Shown here: piece after piece, positions 1 to 9,203 of the stretch
Numbering within the stretch: the stretch's first letter is position 1
Layout: every line of letters starts with the position of its first letter
Assembly: GCA_016938395.1 (NCBI GenBank)
Contig: JAFGUS010000119.1
Span: 1 to 63,475, forward strand
Origin: Coriobacteriia bacterium
Lineage (GTDB): Bacteria > Actinomycetota > Coriobacteriia > Anaerosomatales > Anaerosomataceae
Length of the DNA stretch: 63,475 nt
Direction: 5' to 3'
Notes under the pieces: generated by a model
The model's input: the letters and a program-made list of their open reading frames with translations, nothing else
Told to the model about the DNA's origin: nothing
Databases searched by the model: none
Made by a program: the position numbers and the translations under genes

Positions 1-576
1 CGGTACGAGCTCGGCACTGCGCGCCAACTGGTCGCGTGCGCCGGTCAGATCACCCTCGAGGATGCGCGCCGACATGATGCCACTGACGAAGGTCTCCACG
101 TTGCGCGCAACGGTGTCGACCGACTCGTCCGACAGGTCCACCACCGCGGCGATGGTCTCGGTGTCCATCGTCGAGGCGTACCGCTCCTCGAGGAAACCGA
201 CCTGCGCCGTGGTGTCCTCGCTGTACGATGCGCGCGCGGAGGACACCGAGGCGAAGAACTCCACGATACTGCGCCGCGCCGCGGACTGTGCCTCCTGGTC
301 GAACACGTAGACCGACGCCACCGCGTCGGATGCCGACTGCCGGAGCGCATCGGTAGCCGCCTGATCCACGTACTGGATCGGCCGCGGCGAGCGGAACGTC
401 CGCGGAGCCGGCTTACCCTCTTCGTAGCCGAGCGGCACGACGCGAACAGCCAGCGGGACCGCGATCAGCACGATGAGGACGCCGCCCAGCACGAGCCGCT
501 TCCCGAGGTCAGTGGAGAGCGGCCCCTTCTTCGGCCAGATGCGGCCGATGGCGTTGATGACGAAACGGCTAGGCAT
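1..576 (-). CDS. PgpH-type 7TM-HD phosphohydrolase, N-terminal part (cut by window edge)
   Basis: Only the first 192 codons lie in the window. The reading frame opens with ATG at 576 (MPSRFVINAIG) and overlaps the end of phoH by 8 bases. Residues about 28-49 form one hydrophobic segment (GGVLIVLIAVPLAV). An extracellular-looking stretch rich in Ala, Ser, Asp and Glu follows (KPAPRTFRSPRPI, then QEAQSAARRSIVEFFASVSS). This matches the start of 7TMR-HDED/7TM-HD proteins such as PgpH, a membrane c-di-AMP phosphodiesterase, which sits next to phoH in many Gram-positive genomes. The 7TM and HD domains would lie beyond the window, so function rests on the N-terminal pattern and synteny. Confidence 0.75.
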   Translation of the reverse strand, partial: MPSRFVINAIGRIWPKKGPLSTDLGKRLVLGGVLIVLIAVPLAVRVVPLGYEEGKPAPRTFRSPRPIQYVDQAATDALRQSASDAVASVYVFDQEAQSAARRSIVEFFASVSSARASYSEDTTAQVGFLEERYASTMDTETIAAVVDLSDESVDTVARNVETFVSGIMSARILEGDLTGARDQLARSAELVP

Positions 577-1552
577 CCGGGCCCGTTGATCCGCGGTTCG
601 ACGCCTCTTCGTACTCGTGGTACGCGGTGACGATGCGCTGCACGAGCCGGTGCCGCACGACGTCCCGCGCCTCGAGCGTGACGAACTCGACGCCATCCAC
701 GTCTGAGAGGATGGCACGCACCTGCTTCAGGCCCGACAGACCGCCGATGAGGTCGATCTGCGTGACGTCGCCCGTAACGACGACTTTGGATCCGAACCCG
801 AGCCGCGTGAGGAACATCTTCATCTGCTCGGGCGTGGTGTTCTGCGCTTCATCGAGGATGACGAAGGAGTCGTTGAGCGTGCGCCCTCGCATGAACGCGA
901 GCGGAGCCACCTCGATCACCCCGCGCTCGGTGAGCGACGTGGACTTCTCGATGTCCATCATGTCGAAGAGCGCGTCGTAGAGCGGTCGCAGGTACGGGTC
1001 GACCTTCTCGTAGAGGTTGCCCGGGAGGAAGCCGAGCTTCTCCCCCGCCTCCACCGCCGGCCTCGTGAGGATGATGCGGCCGACCTCCTTCTTGCGGAGC
1101 GCGTCGACCGCCATCGCCATCGCGAGGTACGTCTTGCCGGTACCGGCCGGCCCGATACCGAAGGTGATCGTGTTGGAGCGGATCGCGTCCACGTAGCGCT
1201 TCTGACCTGCGGTCTTGGGACGGATGGACTTACCGCGGTGCGTGAGGATCACATCGGAGAAGACGCTCGACGGACTGCACTCGTCGCGCTTGAGCATGTC
1301 GATCGCACGATCGATGCTGTCGGGCGTGAGCGGTTCGCGCGCCCGCACGAGCTGGAAGAGCTCGCTGAACAGCGCGGACACGGCACGCGCCTCGGCCTCG
1401 TCACCCGAGATCAGGATCTCGTTGCCGCGCACGCTGATATCCGATTCGAACTGCTCCTCGATCAGCCTGAGCAGGTGGTCCCCTTCGCCGAGCAGCTCGA
1501 CCATATCGAGGTCTCCCGGCGCCATGAGGCGCACCTGTGTGGGGTTCGACAC
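569..1552 (-). CDS. phoH: PhoH-family ATPase
   Basis: A 327-residue protein, full length for the PhoH/YbeZ family. Residues 134-141 are the Walker A motif GPAGTGKT and residues 231-237 the Walker B VILDEAQ, followed by NTTPEQMKMFLTR, the family signature. The first 100 residues form the usual KH-like N-terminal region. PhoH proteins are cytoplasmic ATPases linked to RNA metabolism and to YbeY; the exact substrate is unsettled. The start is GTG (MSNPTQ) with a weak GAGGGT upstream. It is followed with an 8-base overlap by the PgpH-type gene, the usual phoH-HD-ybeY order. Confidence 0.93.
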   Translation of the reverse strand: MSNPTQVRLMAPGDLDMVELLGEGDHLLRLIEEQFESDISVRGNEILISGDEAEARAVSALFSELFQLVRAREPLTPDSIDRAIDMLKRDECSPSSVFSDVILTHRGKSIRPKTAGQKRYVDAIRSNTITFGIGPAGTGKTYLAMAMAVDALRKKEVGRIILTRPAVEAGEKLGFLPGNLYEKVDPYLRPLYDALFDMMDIEKSTSLTERGVIEVAPLAFMRGRTLNDSFVILDEAQNTTPEQMKMFLTRLGFGSKVVVTGDVTQIDLIGGLSGLKQVRAILSDVDGVEFVTLEARDVVRHRLVQRIVTAYHEYEEASNRGSTGPDA

Positions 1553-1624
1553 GTTGGCAGTACCCTCACTTCCTGGTCACGGGCATGCTACCGCCGCCCG
1601 CAGGATGGCGGCGCAACAGAGACG

Positions 1625-1633
1625 ATTCTACCA
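1625..1633 (-). promoter_or_regulatory. possible extended -10 upstream of phoH
   Basis: On the minus strand TGGTAGAAT lies in the 138-base gap between mtaB and phoH. The hexamer TAGAAT matches the sigma-70 -10 consensus at five of six positions and carries the TGn extension. No convincing -35 box is visible, so this is tentative. The rest of the gap holds nothing I can name. Confidence 0.4.
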
Positions 1634-1690
1634 CGCGCAAGCAGCAGGAACGCGCTCACGGCGCCGCGCGGTCTGGCGCGCGAGACGATC

Positions 1691-3022
1691 TCAGGACACC
1701 CCGTCGGCGCAAGCCTCTTCGGCGCCGTCCGTGTGCGCCGTTACGATCCCCTCGGGGCCCGCAGGACCGATCGTCACGCGAAGCAGGTCTCCGGGCACCG
1801 CATCATCGTCGGCGACCCGCACCCGGAGGTACTCGCGCGTGAACCCCTCCACGAACCGCGCGCCACCCGCGGCGCCGCGAACAACGCGCTCGATGAGCAG
1901 TTCCGCTGGCTCGCCCACACGCGAGGCGCCCTCGGCCCGGGTGAGTTCGTCGCCGAGCGCACGCATCGCCAACGCCCGCTCCGCGATGGTGGCCGCAGAC
2001 ACCTGGTCGGAGCGCGCCGCCGCAGGGGTTCCCACGCGGGCGGAGTACCGGAACACATGCAGCCGCGCGAAGCGCTGCGACGCGACGAAGGCACGGGACG
2101 CGGCATCATCGTCTTCGCCCTCGCCGGGGAAGCCGACGATCACGTCGGTGGTGACGGCCAGGCCCGGGAGCACTTCGCGCGCACGCGCAGCGGTCTCGGC
2201 GAACGCCTGCGCATCGTACGGACGGCCCATCGCCGCCAGCACGCGGTCCGAGCCCGACTGGAGCGGGATATGCAGGTGGCGGCAGAACGCCGGCGTGCGT
2301 GCGGCCACCTCGAGCAGGCGCCCGGTGACGTCTCGAGGCTCGATGCTCGAGATGCGAATACGGGGCACTCCGGTCGCGGCAACCTGCTCGATGAGCTCGG
2401 GGAGCCCGATGTCGCCGTCGGCATACCGCCCGATGTTGATCCCCGTGAGCACCACCTCGGCCGTGCCCGCATCCACGAGCGCGGCCACACGCGCAACCAC
2501 ATCGGCGGCAGACACCGAGCAGGGGCCGCCGCGCGCGTACGGCACGATGCAGTACGTGCAGAAGGCGTCGCACCCGTCCTGCACCTTCACCTGCACGCGA
2601 GTCCGCGACGGAGCGCGATCGGACGCCGGGTCGGGCGCGCCACCTGCAGTGACGCCGCGCCCCCGGGACGCCGGCCGCGCGCTCCCGAGCCACTCGGCGA
2701 CGCGCCCGGCCACCCGCGCCTTGTCAGGCTCCACCACCACGCGGTCACCGAGGGCGGCCACACCCCCGGGGTCGATCGCCGCGAGGCATCCGGTGACCAC
2801 CACGGGACCGCCGGTTGCCCCGAGCGCGTGCCGGATGGCCTTGCGGGCCTTATGGTCCGCCTCACCGGTGACCGTGCACGTGTTCACCACGATCGCGTCG
2901 CAGACCTCGTCGGTGGCGGCGGTCACGCCGACCACGGCGAGATCCGATGCGATGGCCTCGGACTCCGCCTGATTGACCTTGCAGCCGAGTGTCTTGACCG
3001 CCACGCGCGGCGCCTCACTCAT
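1691..3022 (-). CDS. mtaB: tRNA (t6A37) methylthiotransferase MtaB
   Basis: A 443-residue radical-SAM methylthiotransferase that would convert t6A37 to ms2t6A37 in tRNAs reading ANN codons. The N-terminal UPF0004 domain carries the cluster cysteines C14 (TLGCKVNQ), C49 (NTCTVTG) and C79 (VTGCLA). The radical-SAM cysteines are C151, C155 and C158 (CDAFCTYC). The TLGCKVN opening fits MtaB rather than MiaB or RimO. I chose the ATG at 3022 (MSEAPRVAVK) because it overlaps the rsmE stop by 8 bases, the usual junction here; a longer frame upstream has no family similarity. The C-terminal TRAM part ends at about residue 435. Confidence 0.92.
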   Translation of the reverse strand: MSEAPRVAVKTLGCKVNQAESEAIASDLAVVGVTAATDEVCDAIVVNTCTVTGEADHKARKAIRHALGATGGPVVVTGCLAAIDPGGVAALGDRVVVEPDKARVAGRVAEWLGSARPASRGRGVTAGGAPDPASDRAPSRTRVQVKVQDGCDAFCTYCIVPYARGGPCSVSAADVVARVAALVDAGTAEVVLTGINIGRYADGDIGLPELIEQVAATGVPRIRISSIEPRDVTGRLLEVAARTPAFCRHLHIPLQSGSDRVLAAMGRPYDAQAFAETAARAREVLPGLAVTTDVIVGFPGEGEDDDAASRAFVASQRFARLHVFRYSARVGTPAAARSDQVSAATIAERALAMRALGDELTRAEGASRVGEPAELLIERVVRGAAGGARFVEGFTREYLRVRVADDDAVPGDLLRVTIGPAGPEGIVTAHTDGAEEACADGVS

Positions 3023-3770
3023 GGCGCGCGCCCAGCCCTCCGAGTTCGTAGAGTACAAGCGCCGTGGCGACGACCCCTGCGGTCTCGGTTCGGAGCACCG
3101 TGGAGCCGAGCGACACCACGCGCGCGCCCCCCGAGCGGAACAGGTCGACCTCCCCGGGAGTGAGCCCGCCCTCAGGCCCGACGATCACCGCCACGCTCGT
3201 ACCGGCCCCTGCGCCAGCTGTCGATAGCGCGTCACCGATACCCGGCGCGGCGCTTCCCCCCTCCCAGCACACGAGGACGACGTCGGCCGTAGGAATCTCG
3301 GCGACCTTCGCCGCCGGAACCGGCGTCGTGACCTCCGGGATGTCGGTTCGCTGGGACTGCTTCGCCGCCTCGGCGGCAACGCGACGCCAGCGCGCCACGC
3401 GCGCTTCGGCTTTCGCCGCATCGAGTCGCACCACGCTCCGCTCGGCCGCGAACGGCACCACACGGGTCACGCCGAGCTCGGTGGCCTGCCTGATGACGGT
3501 GTCCATCTTCTCGCCCTTAACGAGCGCCTGCACGAGCGTCACGCGCGGCAGGGCGGGAGTGGGTACCTCCTCCAGGACCACACCGCTCACGACCTCACTG
3601 ACATGCGTGAGGCGGACCACACGAGCGGCGCCTGCGACCACCACGACGATCTCATCTCCCGGTGAGAGCCGCAGCACGTCGCGCAGGTGATGGATGTCGG
3701 CCTCGCCGAGTGGCAACACCCCGTCATTCTCGGGGAGCGGCTCTTCAGCGAAGAAGCGGTGAAGCGACAT
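3015..3770 (-). CDS. rsmE: 16S rRNA (m3U1498) methyltransferase RsmE
   Basis: A 251-residue SPOUT-class methyltransferase acting on helix 44 of 16S rRNA. An N-terminal PUA-like part (MSLHRFFAEEPLPENDG) precedes the knotted SAM site, with VGPEGGL at 197-203 and LGSTVLRTETA at 221-231, the most conserved family motifs. QALVKGEKMD at 81-90 and IRQATELGVTRVVPF are also typical. It starts immediately after the dnaJ stop and overlaps mtaB, keeping the dnaJ-rsmE-mtaB order common in Gram-positive bacteria; prmA, often present between dnaJ and rsmE, is absent. Confidence 0.95.
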   Translation of the reverse strand: MSLHRFFAEEPLPENDGVLPLGEADIHHLRDVLRLSPGDEIVVVVAGAARVVRLTHVSEVVSGVVLEEVPTPALPRVTLVQALVKGEKMDTVIRQATELGVTRVVPFAAERSVVRLDAAKAEARVARWRRVAAEAAKQSQRTDIPEVTTPVPAAKVAEIPTADVVLVCWEGGSAAPGIGDALSTAGAGAGTSVAVIVGPEGGLTPGEVDLFRSGGARVVSLGSTVLRTETAGVVATALVLYELGGLGARHE

Positions 3771-4886
3771 CTAGCCGCCCAGCCAGTCCTTGAGTTTGGC
3801 GAATGGTGTGCGCACGTCCCCCGCGCCGGTGCCGAAGCTCTCGCCGAGCTCGGACAGGAGCTCCTTCTGCCGCTTGGAGAGCTTCTTTGGCGCGACCACG
3901 TCAAGATGGACGATGAGATCGCCCTTGCCACCTGCGATGCGCGGCATGCCCTCGCCGCGCACCCGCACCGTGTCGCCGGTGTGCACGCCGCCACCGAAGG
4001 AGACCTCCACGTCGCCGCGGAGCCCGGGCACGAGGATCGTGCCCCCGAGTGCCGCCTGGGCGATGTTGATGCCCGCCATCGCGTGCAGGTCGTCGCCCTC
4101 GCGGTGCAGGAACTCGTGCTGCATCACCCTGATCGTGACGAGCAGGTCGCCCGCGGCCGCTCCGCGGATGCCGGCCTCGCCCCTCCCCGGCACGCGCATG
4201 GTGTATCCGTCGGGCACGCCAGCGGGAATCTCCACGGTCACCGTATCGGTGCCGTTGGTACGCCCCTCGCCCTGACACGCGGGGCACGGGGTGTCGATCA
4301 CCACGCCCGTGGCGCCGCACCGGTCGCACGGCGTAGCGCTTTCGATCACCCCGAGGAAGGTCCGTCGCTGCGTGCGGCGCTGTCCCGTGCCGTTGCAGAC
4401 CGAGCAGGTCTCGGCCGAGCCGCCCGCGGCGGCACCGCTACCCGAGCACGTCGTGCAGGTGAGTGACCGCGTCACGGACACGTCGCGGGGGCCACCCTCG
4501 GCCGCATCCTCGAGCGAGACGACCACCTGGGCGCGGACGTCGCGGCCCGTCGTCCGCGCACGGCCGCCCGCTGTGCCCCGCACACCGCCGAAGAACACGC
4601 TGAACAGATCGTCCATGCCGAACAGGTCCCCGGTACCGAAGTCCGGGCCGTACCCACCTGCGGCGCGGGGGTCCGCCGTTCCGAAGCGGTCGTACATCTG
4701 GCGCTTCTGTGGGTCGGAGAGCACCTCGTACGCCTCGTTGATGCGCTTGAACGTCTCCTCGGCCTCATGACCGTCGTTGACGTCGGGATGCGTCTCCCGC
4801 GCCTTGCGACGGAACGCCTTCTTTATGTCCTCGGCACTCGCGTCACGACCCACGCCGAGAAGTTCGTAGTAGTCCACCGCTGCCAC
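3771..4886 (-). CDS. dnaJ: chaperone DnaJ, type I (with zinc fingers)
   Basis: A class I J-protein that stimulates DnaK ATPase and delivers unfolded clients. The J domain has the HPD triad at about 33-35, followed by a Gly/Phe-rich stretch near 75-105. Four CxxCxGxG-type zinc motifs start at C144, C161, C187 and C201, then come the C-terminal beta domains. The GTG at 4886 ([11 protein letters not shown]) has AGGA seven bases upstream; a GTG at 4892 is an alternative. It lies downstream of CIRCE-controlled hrcA, but grpE and dnaK are not between them. Its partner DnaK must be encoded elsewhere, possibly with a second dnaJ. Confidence 0.95.
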   Translation of the reverse strand: MAAVDYYELLGVGRDASAEDIKKAFRRKARETHPDVNDGHEAEETFKRINEAYEVLSDPQKRQMYDRFGTADPRAAGGYGPDFGTGDLFGMDDLFSVFFGGVRGTAGGRARTTGRDVRAQVVVSLEDAAEGGPRDVSVTRSLTCTTCSGSGAAAGGSAETCSVCNGTGQRRTQRRTFLGVIESATPCDRCGATGVVIDTPCPACQGEGRTNGTDTVTVEIPAGVPDGYTMRVPGRGEAGIRGAAAGDLLVTIRVMQHEFLHREGDDLHAMAGINIAQAALGGTILVPGLRGDVEVSFGGGVHTGDTVRVRGEGMPRIAGGKGDLIVHLDVVAPKKLSKRQKELLSELGESFGTGAGDVRTPFAKLKDWLGG

Positions 4887-4995
4887 ACGCACGTCCTATC
4901 GTCATCGCAGGCGCCGCATCTCACAGCACCCGTCATCTGCTCCGCCCGCCGCGTCACGGCCGGGCTCCACCAACCGCCGCATACCGGCGTCCATC

Positions 4996-6018
4996 TTACT
5001 GCTCGAGTACCTCCGAGAGTGACGCCGAGACCGTCCTCACCGCGGAGATGGCCCTGCGGTAGTCCATCCGCGTCGGTCCGATGACGCCGACGATACCGCC
5101 CGCGTCACCCGCACCGTACCGCGCAGCCACGAAGCTCGCATGCTCGAGCGCGCGGTCCGGATTCTCGTGTCCGATGCGCACCTCGATCTCCGGAGCCCGC
5201 ATCACCTCGGAGAGTACCGTCAGCATCGAGATGCCGTCCTCCAGCAAGCCCAAGAGCGGCCTCACGACCTCGGGATCGCTGAACTCGGGGTGGGCCAGCA
5301 GCGCCGACACACCTCCGGTGAGCACGCGGTCGTCGTCGGCCTCGGCGAGGCAGTCGAGCACCTCGTCGAGCGCCCGCAGAGCAACAGCCGCCTCGTGTCC
5401 GGGCACGCCATCGATCGCCGTCCGCACACCCTCGGCCTCCTCGCCGCGCGCCCCGTCCAGCGTACGGCACAGGTACGACTCGACGTGTGCGAGCGTCTCG
5501 ACCGACACGTCGGCCTCGAAGTCGACCGTGCGGTTGGCCACCTGACCTGAGTCGGTCACCACCACCACGGATGCCCGGCGCGGCGTCAGCGGCACCACGC
5601 TCACACGGCGGATCCGCGCACGCCTGAGGGTCGGAGCGGCGACGACCGCCACGTACGACGTCAACCGCGAGAGCAGCGCCGACGTATCGCGCATGATGTC
5701 GGTCAGCTCGTGGTCGATCGAGCTGAAGTAGTGCCGAACGCTCTCGGCCTCCTGCTCCGCCAGACCCGTGGTCCCGCTGCCGACCACGTCGTCCACGAAC
5801 GCCCGGTACCCCGAATCGGTCGGCACGCGTCCCGCCGAGACGTGCGGCTGGAAGACGTGCCCGGTCTCCTCGAGAGCCTGGAGCTCGCTTCGCACGGTTG
5901 CGGGGCTGAAGCGCAGCCCGTGGCGCTCGACGAGCACCTTCGAGCCCACCGGCTCTACGCTCACCACGTATTCGTTCACCAAGGCGGCGAGCACCATGCG
6001 TCGCCGTTCGTTCAGCAT
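4996..6018 (-). CDS. hrcA: heat-inducible transcription repressor HrcA
   Basis: A 340-residue HrcA repressor that binds CIRCE operators and is released when GroEL/ES is occupied by unfolded protein. The N-terminal winged helix is MLNERRRMVLAALVNEYV, with the family stretch FSPATVRSELQALEETGHV. The C-terminal GAF-like part ends GVIGPTRMDYRRAISAVR, a hallmark of the family. I chose ATG 6018 because a perfect AGGAGG lies five bases upstream; the longer frame from 6042 would start inside the CIRCE spacer. A CIRCE element directly precedes it, so autoregulation is expected. A 109-base gap separates it from dnaJ. Confidence 0.96.
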   Translation of the reverse strand: MLNERRRMVLAALVNEYVVSVEPVGSKVLVERHGLRFSPATVRSELQALEETGHVFQPHVSAGRVPTDSGYRAFVDDVVGSGTTGLAEQEAESVRHYFSSIDHELTDIMRDTSALLSRLTSYVAVVAAPTLRRARIRRVSVVPLTPRRASVVVVTDSGQVANRTVDFEADVSVETLAHVESYLCRTLDGARGEEAEGVRTAIDGVPGHEAAVALRALDEVLDCLAEADDDRVLTGGVSALLAHPEFSDPEVVRPLLGLLEDGISMLTVLSEVMRAPEIEVRIGHENPDRALEHASFVAARYGAGDAGGIVGVIGPTRMDYRRAISAVRTVSASLSEVLEQ

Positions 6019-6027
6019 GAGAACCTC

Positions 6028-6054
6028 CTGGCACTCACACATGCCGAGTGCCAG
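6028..6054. promoter_or_regulatory. CIRCE operator (HrcA binding site)
   Basis: A perfect inverted repeat with 9-base arms and a 9-base spacer: CTGGCACTC, nine bases, GAGTGCCAG. The consensus is TTAGCACTC-N9-GAGTGCTAA, so the inner seven bases of each arm match except for one symmetric change. It lies between the -10 box and the hrcA Shine-Dalgarno, touching the latter, so bound HrcA would block the hrcA-dnaJ unit. Confidence 0.95.
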
Positions 6055-6057
6055 ACG

Positions 6058-6086
6058 ATGATAGGTTCGTCAGCGTGAGGGGTCAA
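6058..6086 (-). promoter_or_regulatory. sigma-70-type promoter of hrcA-dnaJ
   Basis: On the minus strand TTGACC (6086-6081), a 17-base spacer and TATCAT (6063-6058), each matching consensus at five of six positions. The predicted start of transcription falls at the upstream edge of the CIRCE repeat, the classic arrangement for HrcA repression. Confidence 0.8.
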
Positions 6087-6105
6087 CGTCGGGTGCCGGG
6101 AGTCT

Positions 6106-7281
6106 CTACTCCCCGGCCCATACACGACCGAACACTTCGTTGCCGAGGAGCCAGCCGCGCGGCGTCGTGCTCCATCGGCCCCCCTCGTGCGTCACGAGAC
6201 CGTCGCGTGCGATCTCACCGAGCACGCCTGTCACGCCCGCCCGCGCGGCAAGCGCATCGTCGATGCCGCGAACCATGCGGAGCCCGAGCATCGCGTCCTC
6301 CCGGGCGGCCTCGGCGGCATTCAGGCTCTCGACGTCCACACGCGGCATCATCGTGAGCCCCCCGGGGATCTCGCACGCCACGGAGTAGCGGACGCGCGCG
6401 GCCTCGGCGGGCACCACGAATCCGGCGGCACGCGCCGTCCTCGCGTCGAGCATCCCGTGGGCGCCGGGACCGACGCCCAGGTACTCCGCGCCCGTCCAGT
6501 ACGCAGTGTTGTGGCGCGACTCGTGTCCGGCCCGGGCATAGTTGGCGACCTCGTACCGCGCAAGCCCCGCTTCGCCCAGGAGGGTCTCGGCCTCAAGGAG
6601 CATGTCGGCCACCAGATCGTCGTCTGGCGCGGGTACGTCGCCCATGAGCACCGCTGCGGCCAACGGCGTACCGCCCTCCAGTGACAGCGGGTACACCGAT
6701 ACGTGGTCAGCGCCGGTCTCGACGGCCCGGACCAGCGTCTCTCGCCACATCGCCATCGGCTGGCCGGGAAGTCCGCACATGATGTCCACGCCAAGCTCGA
6801 GTCCCGCCTCGGCGACCCACCGGGCCGCTTCCCAGGCGCGACGCGCGTCGTGCAGGCGACCCAGGAGCGCAAGCTCACCGTCGTCGAAGCTCTGCACGCC
6901 GAGACTCACCCGCGTGACGCCCGCCATGGCCAGCAGCTCAACGAGTGACCGGCTGAGCGACTCGGGATTCGCCTCGACCGTGATCTCCGCATCGGGTCCG
7001 ACGCTGGCCCAGATCGCGAGCGCCGAGACGAGCGTGGCCAGGCCGTCTCCGAGCATGGTCGGCGTGCCGCCGCCCACGTAGAGGGTGTCGAGGCCCGCGG
7101 GCTCGAGGCCTCTTTCTGCCCACGCCCGTGTCTGGTTGACGAGGGCGTCGACGATCGCGTCCGGTGACGCAGCAAGCTCGTCGGGCGTGAGCGAGAAGAA
7201 GTCGCAGTACGCGCACTTGGCGCGGCAGAGCGGGACGTGGACGTACAGGTGGCGCGGGAGTGTCGACCCCGCGTCAGTCAT
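6106..7281 (-). CDS. hemW: radical SAM heme chaperone HemW
   Basis: A 391-residue radical-SAM protein of the HemN/HemW family. The cluster motif is C19-x3-C23-x2-C26 (CRAKCAYC) followed by [11 protein letters not shown] and [20 protein letters not shown] are HemW hallmarks. The short CRAKCAYC N-terminus without the HemN extension argues for HemW, which binds heme and inserts it into client proteins, rather than oxygen-independent coproporphyrinogen oxidase. It overlaps the lepA stop by 8 bases, the lepA-hemW-hrcA order common in Gram-positives. It ends 20 bases before the hrcA promoter, so hrcA can be transcribed from its own start. Confidence 0.92.
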   Translation of the reverse strand: MTDAGSTLPRHLYVHVPLCRAKCAYCDFFSLTPDELAASPDAIVDALVNQTRAWAERGLEPAGLDTLYVGGGTPTMLGDGLATLVSALAIWASVGPDAEITVEANPESLSRSLVELLAMAGVTRVSLGVQSFDDGELALLGRLHDARRAWEAARWVAEAGLELGVDIMCGLPGQPMAMWRETLVRAVETGADHVSVYPLSLEGGTPLAAAVLMGDVPAPDDDLVADMLLEAETLLGEAGLARYEVANYARAGHESRHNTAYWTGAEYLGVGPGAHGMLDARTARAAGFVVPAEAARVRYSVACEIPGGLTMMPRVDVESLNAAEAAREDAMLGLRMVRGIDDALAARAGVTGVLGEIARDGLVTHEGGRWSTTPRGWLLGNEVFGRVWAGE

Positions 7282-9076
7282 CGACTTTCAGGATGGCCAT
7301 GAAGGCCTCCTGCGGGATGTCCACAGAGCCCACGGACTTCATGCGCTTCTTGCCCGCCTTCTGCTTCTCCAGGAGCTTGCGCTTGCGGGAGATGTCGCCA
7401 CCGTAGCACTTCGCGATGACATCCTTGCGCATCGCGCGCACCGTCTCGCGGCTGATGATCTTGGCGCCGATGGCCGCCTGGATGGGGACCTCGAACATCT
7501 GTCGAGGGATGATCTCGCGGAGCTTCTCGGTGAGCACCTTGCCGCGCGCGTACGCCTTGTCCCTGTGCACCACGAACGACAACGCGTCCACAGGCTTGCC
7601 GGCAAGCAGGATGTCGAGCTTCACGAGGTTGCTCTCGCGGTAGCCGATGTACTCGTAATCCAGGCTTGCATAGCCCTTCGTACGGCTCTTGAGCTGGTCG
7701 AAGAAGTCCATGATGAGCTCCGAGAGCGGCATCTCGTAGTGCAGTTCCACGGTGGTGGCCGAGAGGTACTGCATGTCCTTGAACGTCCCTCGCCGCTGGT
7801 CGGAGAGCTCCATCACGGCGCCGACGTAGTCAGGCGGCACGAGCACCGTCGCTTTGAGGTACGGCTCCTCGATCCGCTCCAGGTGCCCCGGGTCGGGCAT
7901 GTCCTGCGGCGAGTGCACCACCACCATGTCCCCCCGCGTCCGGTACGCGTGGTACTCCACACTCGGCGCGGTGGCGAGCAGCTCGAGTCCGAACTCCCGC
8001 TCGAGCCGTTCCTTGACGACCTCCATGTGCAAGAGGCCGAGGAAGCCGACGCGGAAGCCGAAGCCGAGCGCATGACTGCTCTCGGGGTCCCACACGAGCG
8101 CCGGGTCGTTGAGCTGCAGACGCTCGAGGGCGTCCCGCAGGTCCGGGTACTGATCGCCGTCTATCGGGAACAGGCCGGTGAACACCATCGGCTTGACCTC
8201 ACGGTACCCGGGGAGTTGCTCGGTGGCGCCGCCGCGCGCCCACGTGACCGTGTCGCCGACCTTCACGAGCGACGGGTCCTTCAGGCCGGTAATGAGGTAG
8301 CCCACCTCACCCACGCCGAGTGTGTCCACCGGGATGTTGGCCGGACGGCGCACGCCGACCTCCTCCACGTCGGTCACGGTCGCGCTCGCCATCAATCGGA
8401 CCTTCAAGCCCTTGGTGATCGAGCCGTCCACCACGCGGATGAGCGCGACCACGCCGCGGTACGTGTCGAAGTACGAATCGAAGATGAGCGCCTTGAGCGG
8501 TGCGTCCGGATCACCCACCGGGTGTGGCACGAGACGCACCACCGCCTCGAGGGCGTCACGCACGCCCTCGCCGGTCTTACCGCTGGCGAGGACTGCCTCG
8601 TCGGCCGGGATCGCGAGGCCCTCCTCGATCTCATGACGCACGCGCTCGGGGTCTGCAGCCGGCAGATCGATCTTGTTGATGAGCGGGATGATCTCGAGGT
8701 GAGCGTTCATCGCCATGAGCGCGTTGGCAACCGTCTGCGCCTCAACGCCCTGCGCGGCGTCCACCACCAGGATCACGCCCTCGCACGCGGCGAGGGATCG
8801 GGAGACTTCGTACGTGAAGTCCACATGACCGGGCGTGTCGATCAGGTTGAGCTGGTAGGTGAGCCCGTCGTCGGCGTCGTACATGACCCGGACAGCTTGA
8901 GCCTTGATGGTGATGCCGCGCTCGCGCTCGATGTCCATCGAGTCGAGCATCTGCTCCTGCATGTCGCGGTCGGCGACGGTATGGGTGAGCTGAAGCACGC
9001 GATCGGCCAGGGTGGATTTGCCGTGGTCGATGTGCGCGATGATGGAGAAGTTGCGTATGAGCGTGGGGTCAGTCAT
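7274..9076 (-). CDS. lepA: elongation factor 4 (LepA)
   Basis: A 600-residue translational GTPase, the normal LepA length, proposed to back-translocate or rescue ribosomes. G1 is AHIDHGKST at 14-22, G3 DTPGHVDF and G4 NKIDLP. The C-terminal LepA-specific domain contains [23 protein letters not shown], here cited only as a landmark, and the lysine-rich end [18 protein letters not shown]. The ATG at 9076 has no clear Shine-Dalgarno, and a possible -10 lies only nine bases upstream, so the mRNA may be leaderless. It is the first gene of the lepA-hemW unit and divergent from the phosphoesterase gene. Confidence 0.97.
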   Translation of the reverse strand: MTDPTLIRNFSIIAHIDHGKSTLADRVLQLTHTVADRDMQEQMLDSMDIERERGITIKAQAVRVMYDADDGLTYQLNLIDTPGHVDFTYEVSRSLAACEGVILVVDAAQGVEAQTVANALMAMNAHLEIIPLINKIDLPAADPERVRHEIEEGLAIPADEAVLASGKTGEGVRDALEAVVRLVPHPVGDPDAPLKALIFDSYFDTYRGVVALIRVVDGSITKGLKVRLMASATVTDVEEVGVRRPANIPVDTLGVGEVGYLITGLKDPSLVKVGDTVTWARGGATEQLPGYREVKPMVFTGLFPIDGDQYPDLRDALERLQLNDPALVWDPESSHALGFGFRVGFLGLLHMEVVKERLEREFGLELLATAPSVEYHAYRTRGDMVVVHSPQDMPDPGHLERIEEPYLKATVLVPPDYVGAVMELSDQRRGTFKDMQYLSATTVELHYEMPLSELIMDFFDQLKSRTKGYASLDYEYIGYRESNLVKLDILLAGKPVDALSFVVHRDKAYARGKVLTEKLREIIPRQMFEVPIQAAIGAKIISRETVRAMRKDVIAKCYGGDISRKRKLLEKQKAGKKRMKSVGSVDIPQEAFMAILKVDD

Positions 9077-9085
9077 CGGAGCGTA

Positions 9086-9094
9086 AGTCTAGCA
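9086..9094 (-). promoter_or_regulatory. possible lepA promoter, extended -10
   Basis: Minus-strand TGCTAGACT, an extended -10 of the type repeated across this window. It ends nine bases before the lepA ATG, which would make transcription start at or near the start codon. No -35 is evident. Confidence 0.45.
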
Positions 9095-9203
9095 GGGCGC
9101 GCGGTACGGCGCGACGCGGAACCCAGCAGTGACCGCATGGCGGGAGGGTAACGGTGAGCTGCGTCCGCCAGCCAAGCCTGCGCACTCACGCTACAGTCGT
9201 GGC

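Noticed and set aside
1238..3163. 641-codon plus-strand frame over phoH, mtaB and rsmE
   Set aside because: Covers three well-supported minus-strand genes and looks like low-complexity Arg/His/Ala sequence.
7085..9151. 688-codon open frame antisense to lepA
   Set aside because: Same cause; no recognisable domain, while lepA carries all GTPase motifs.
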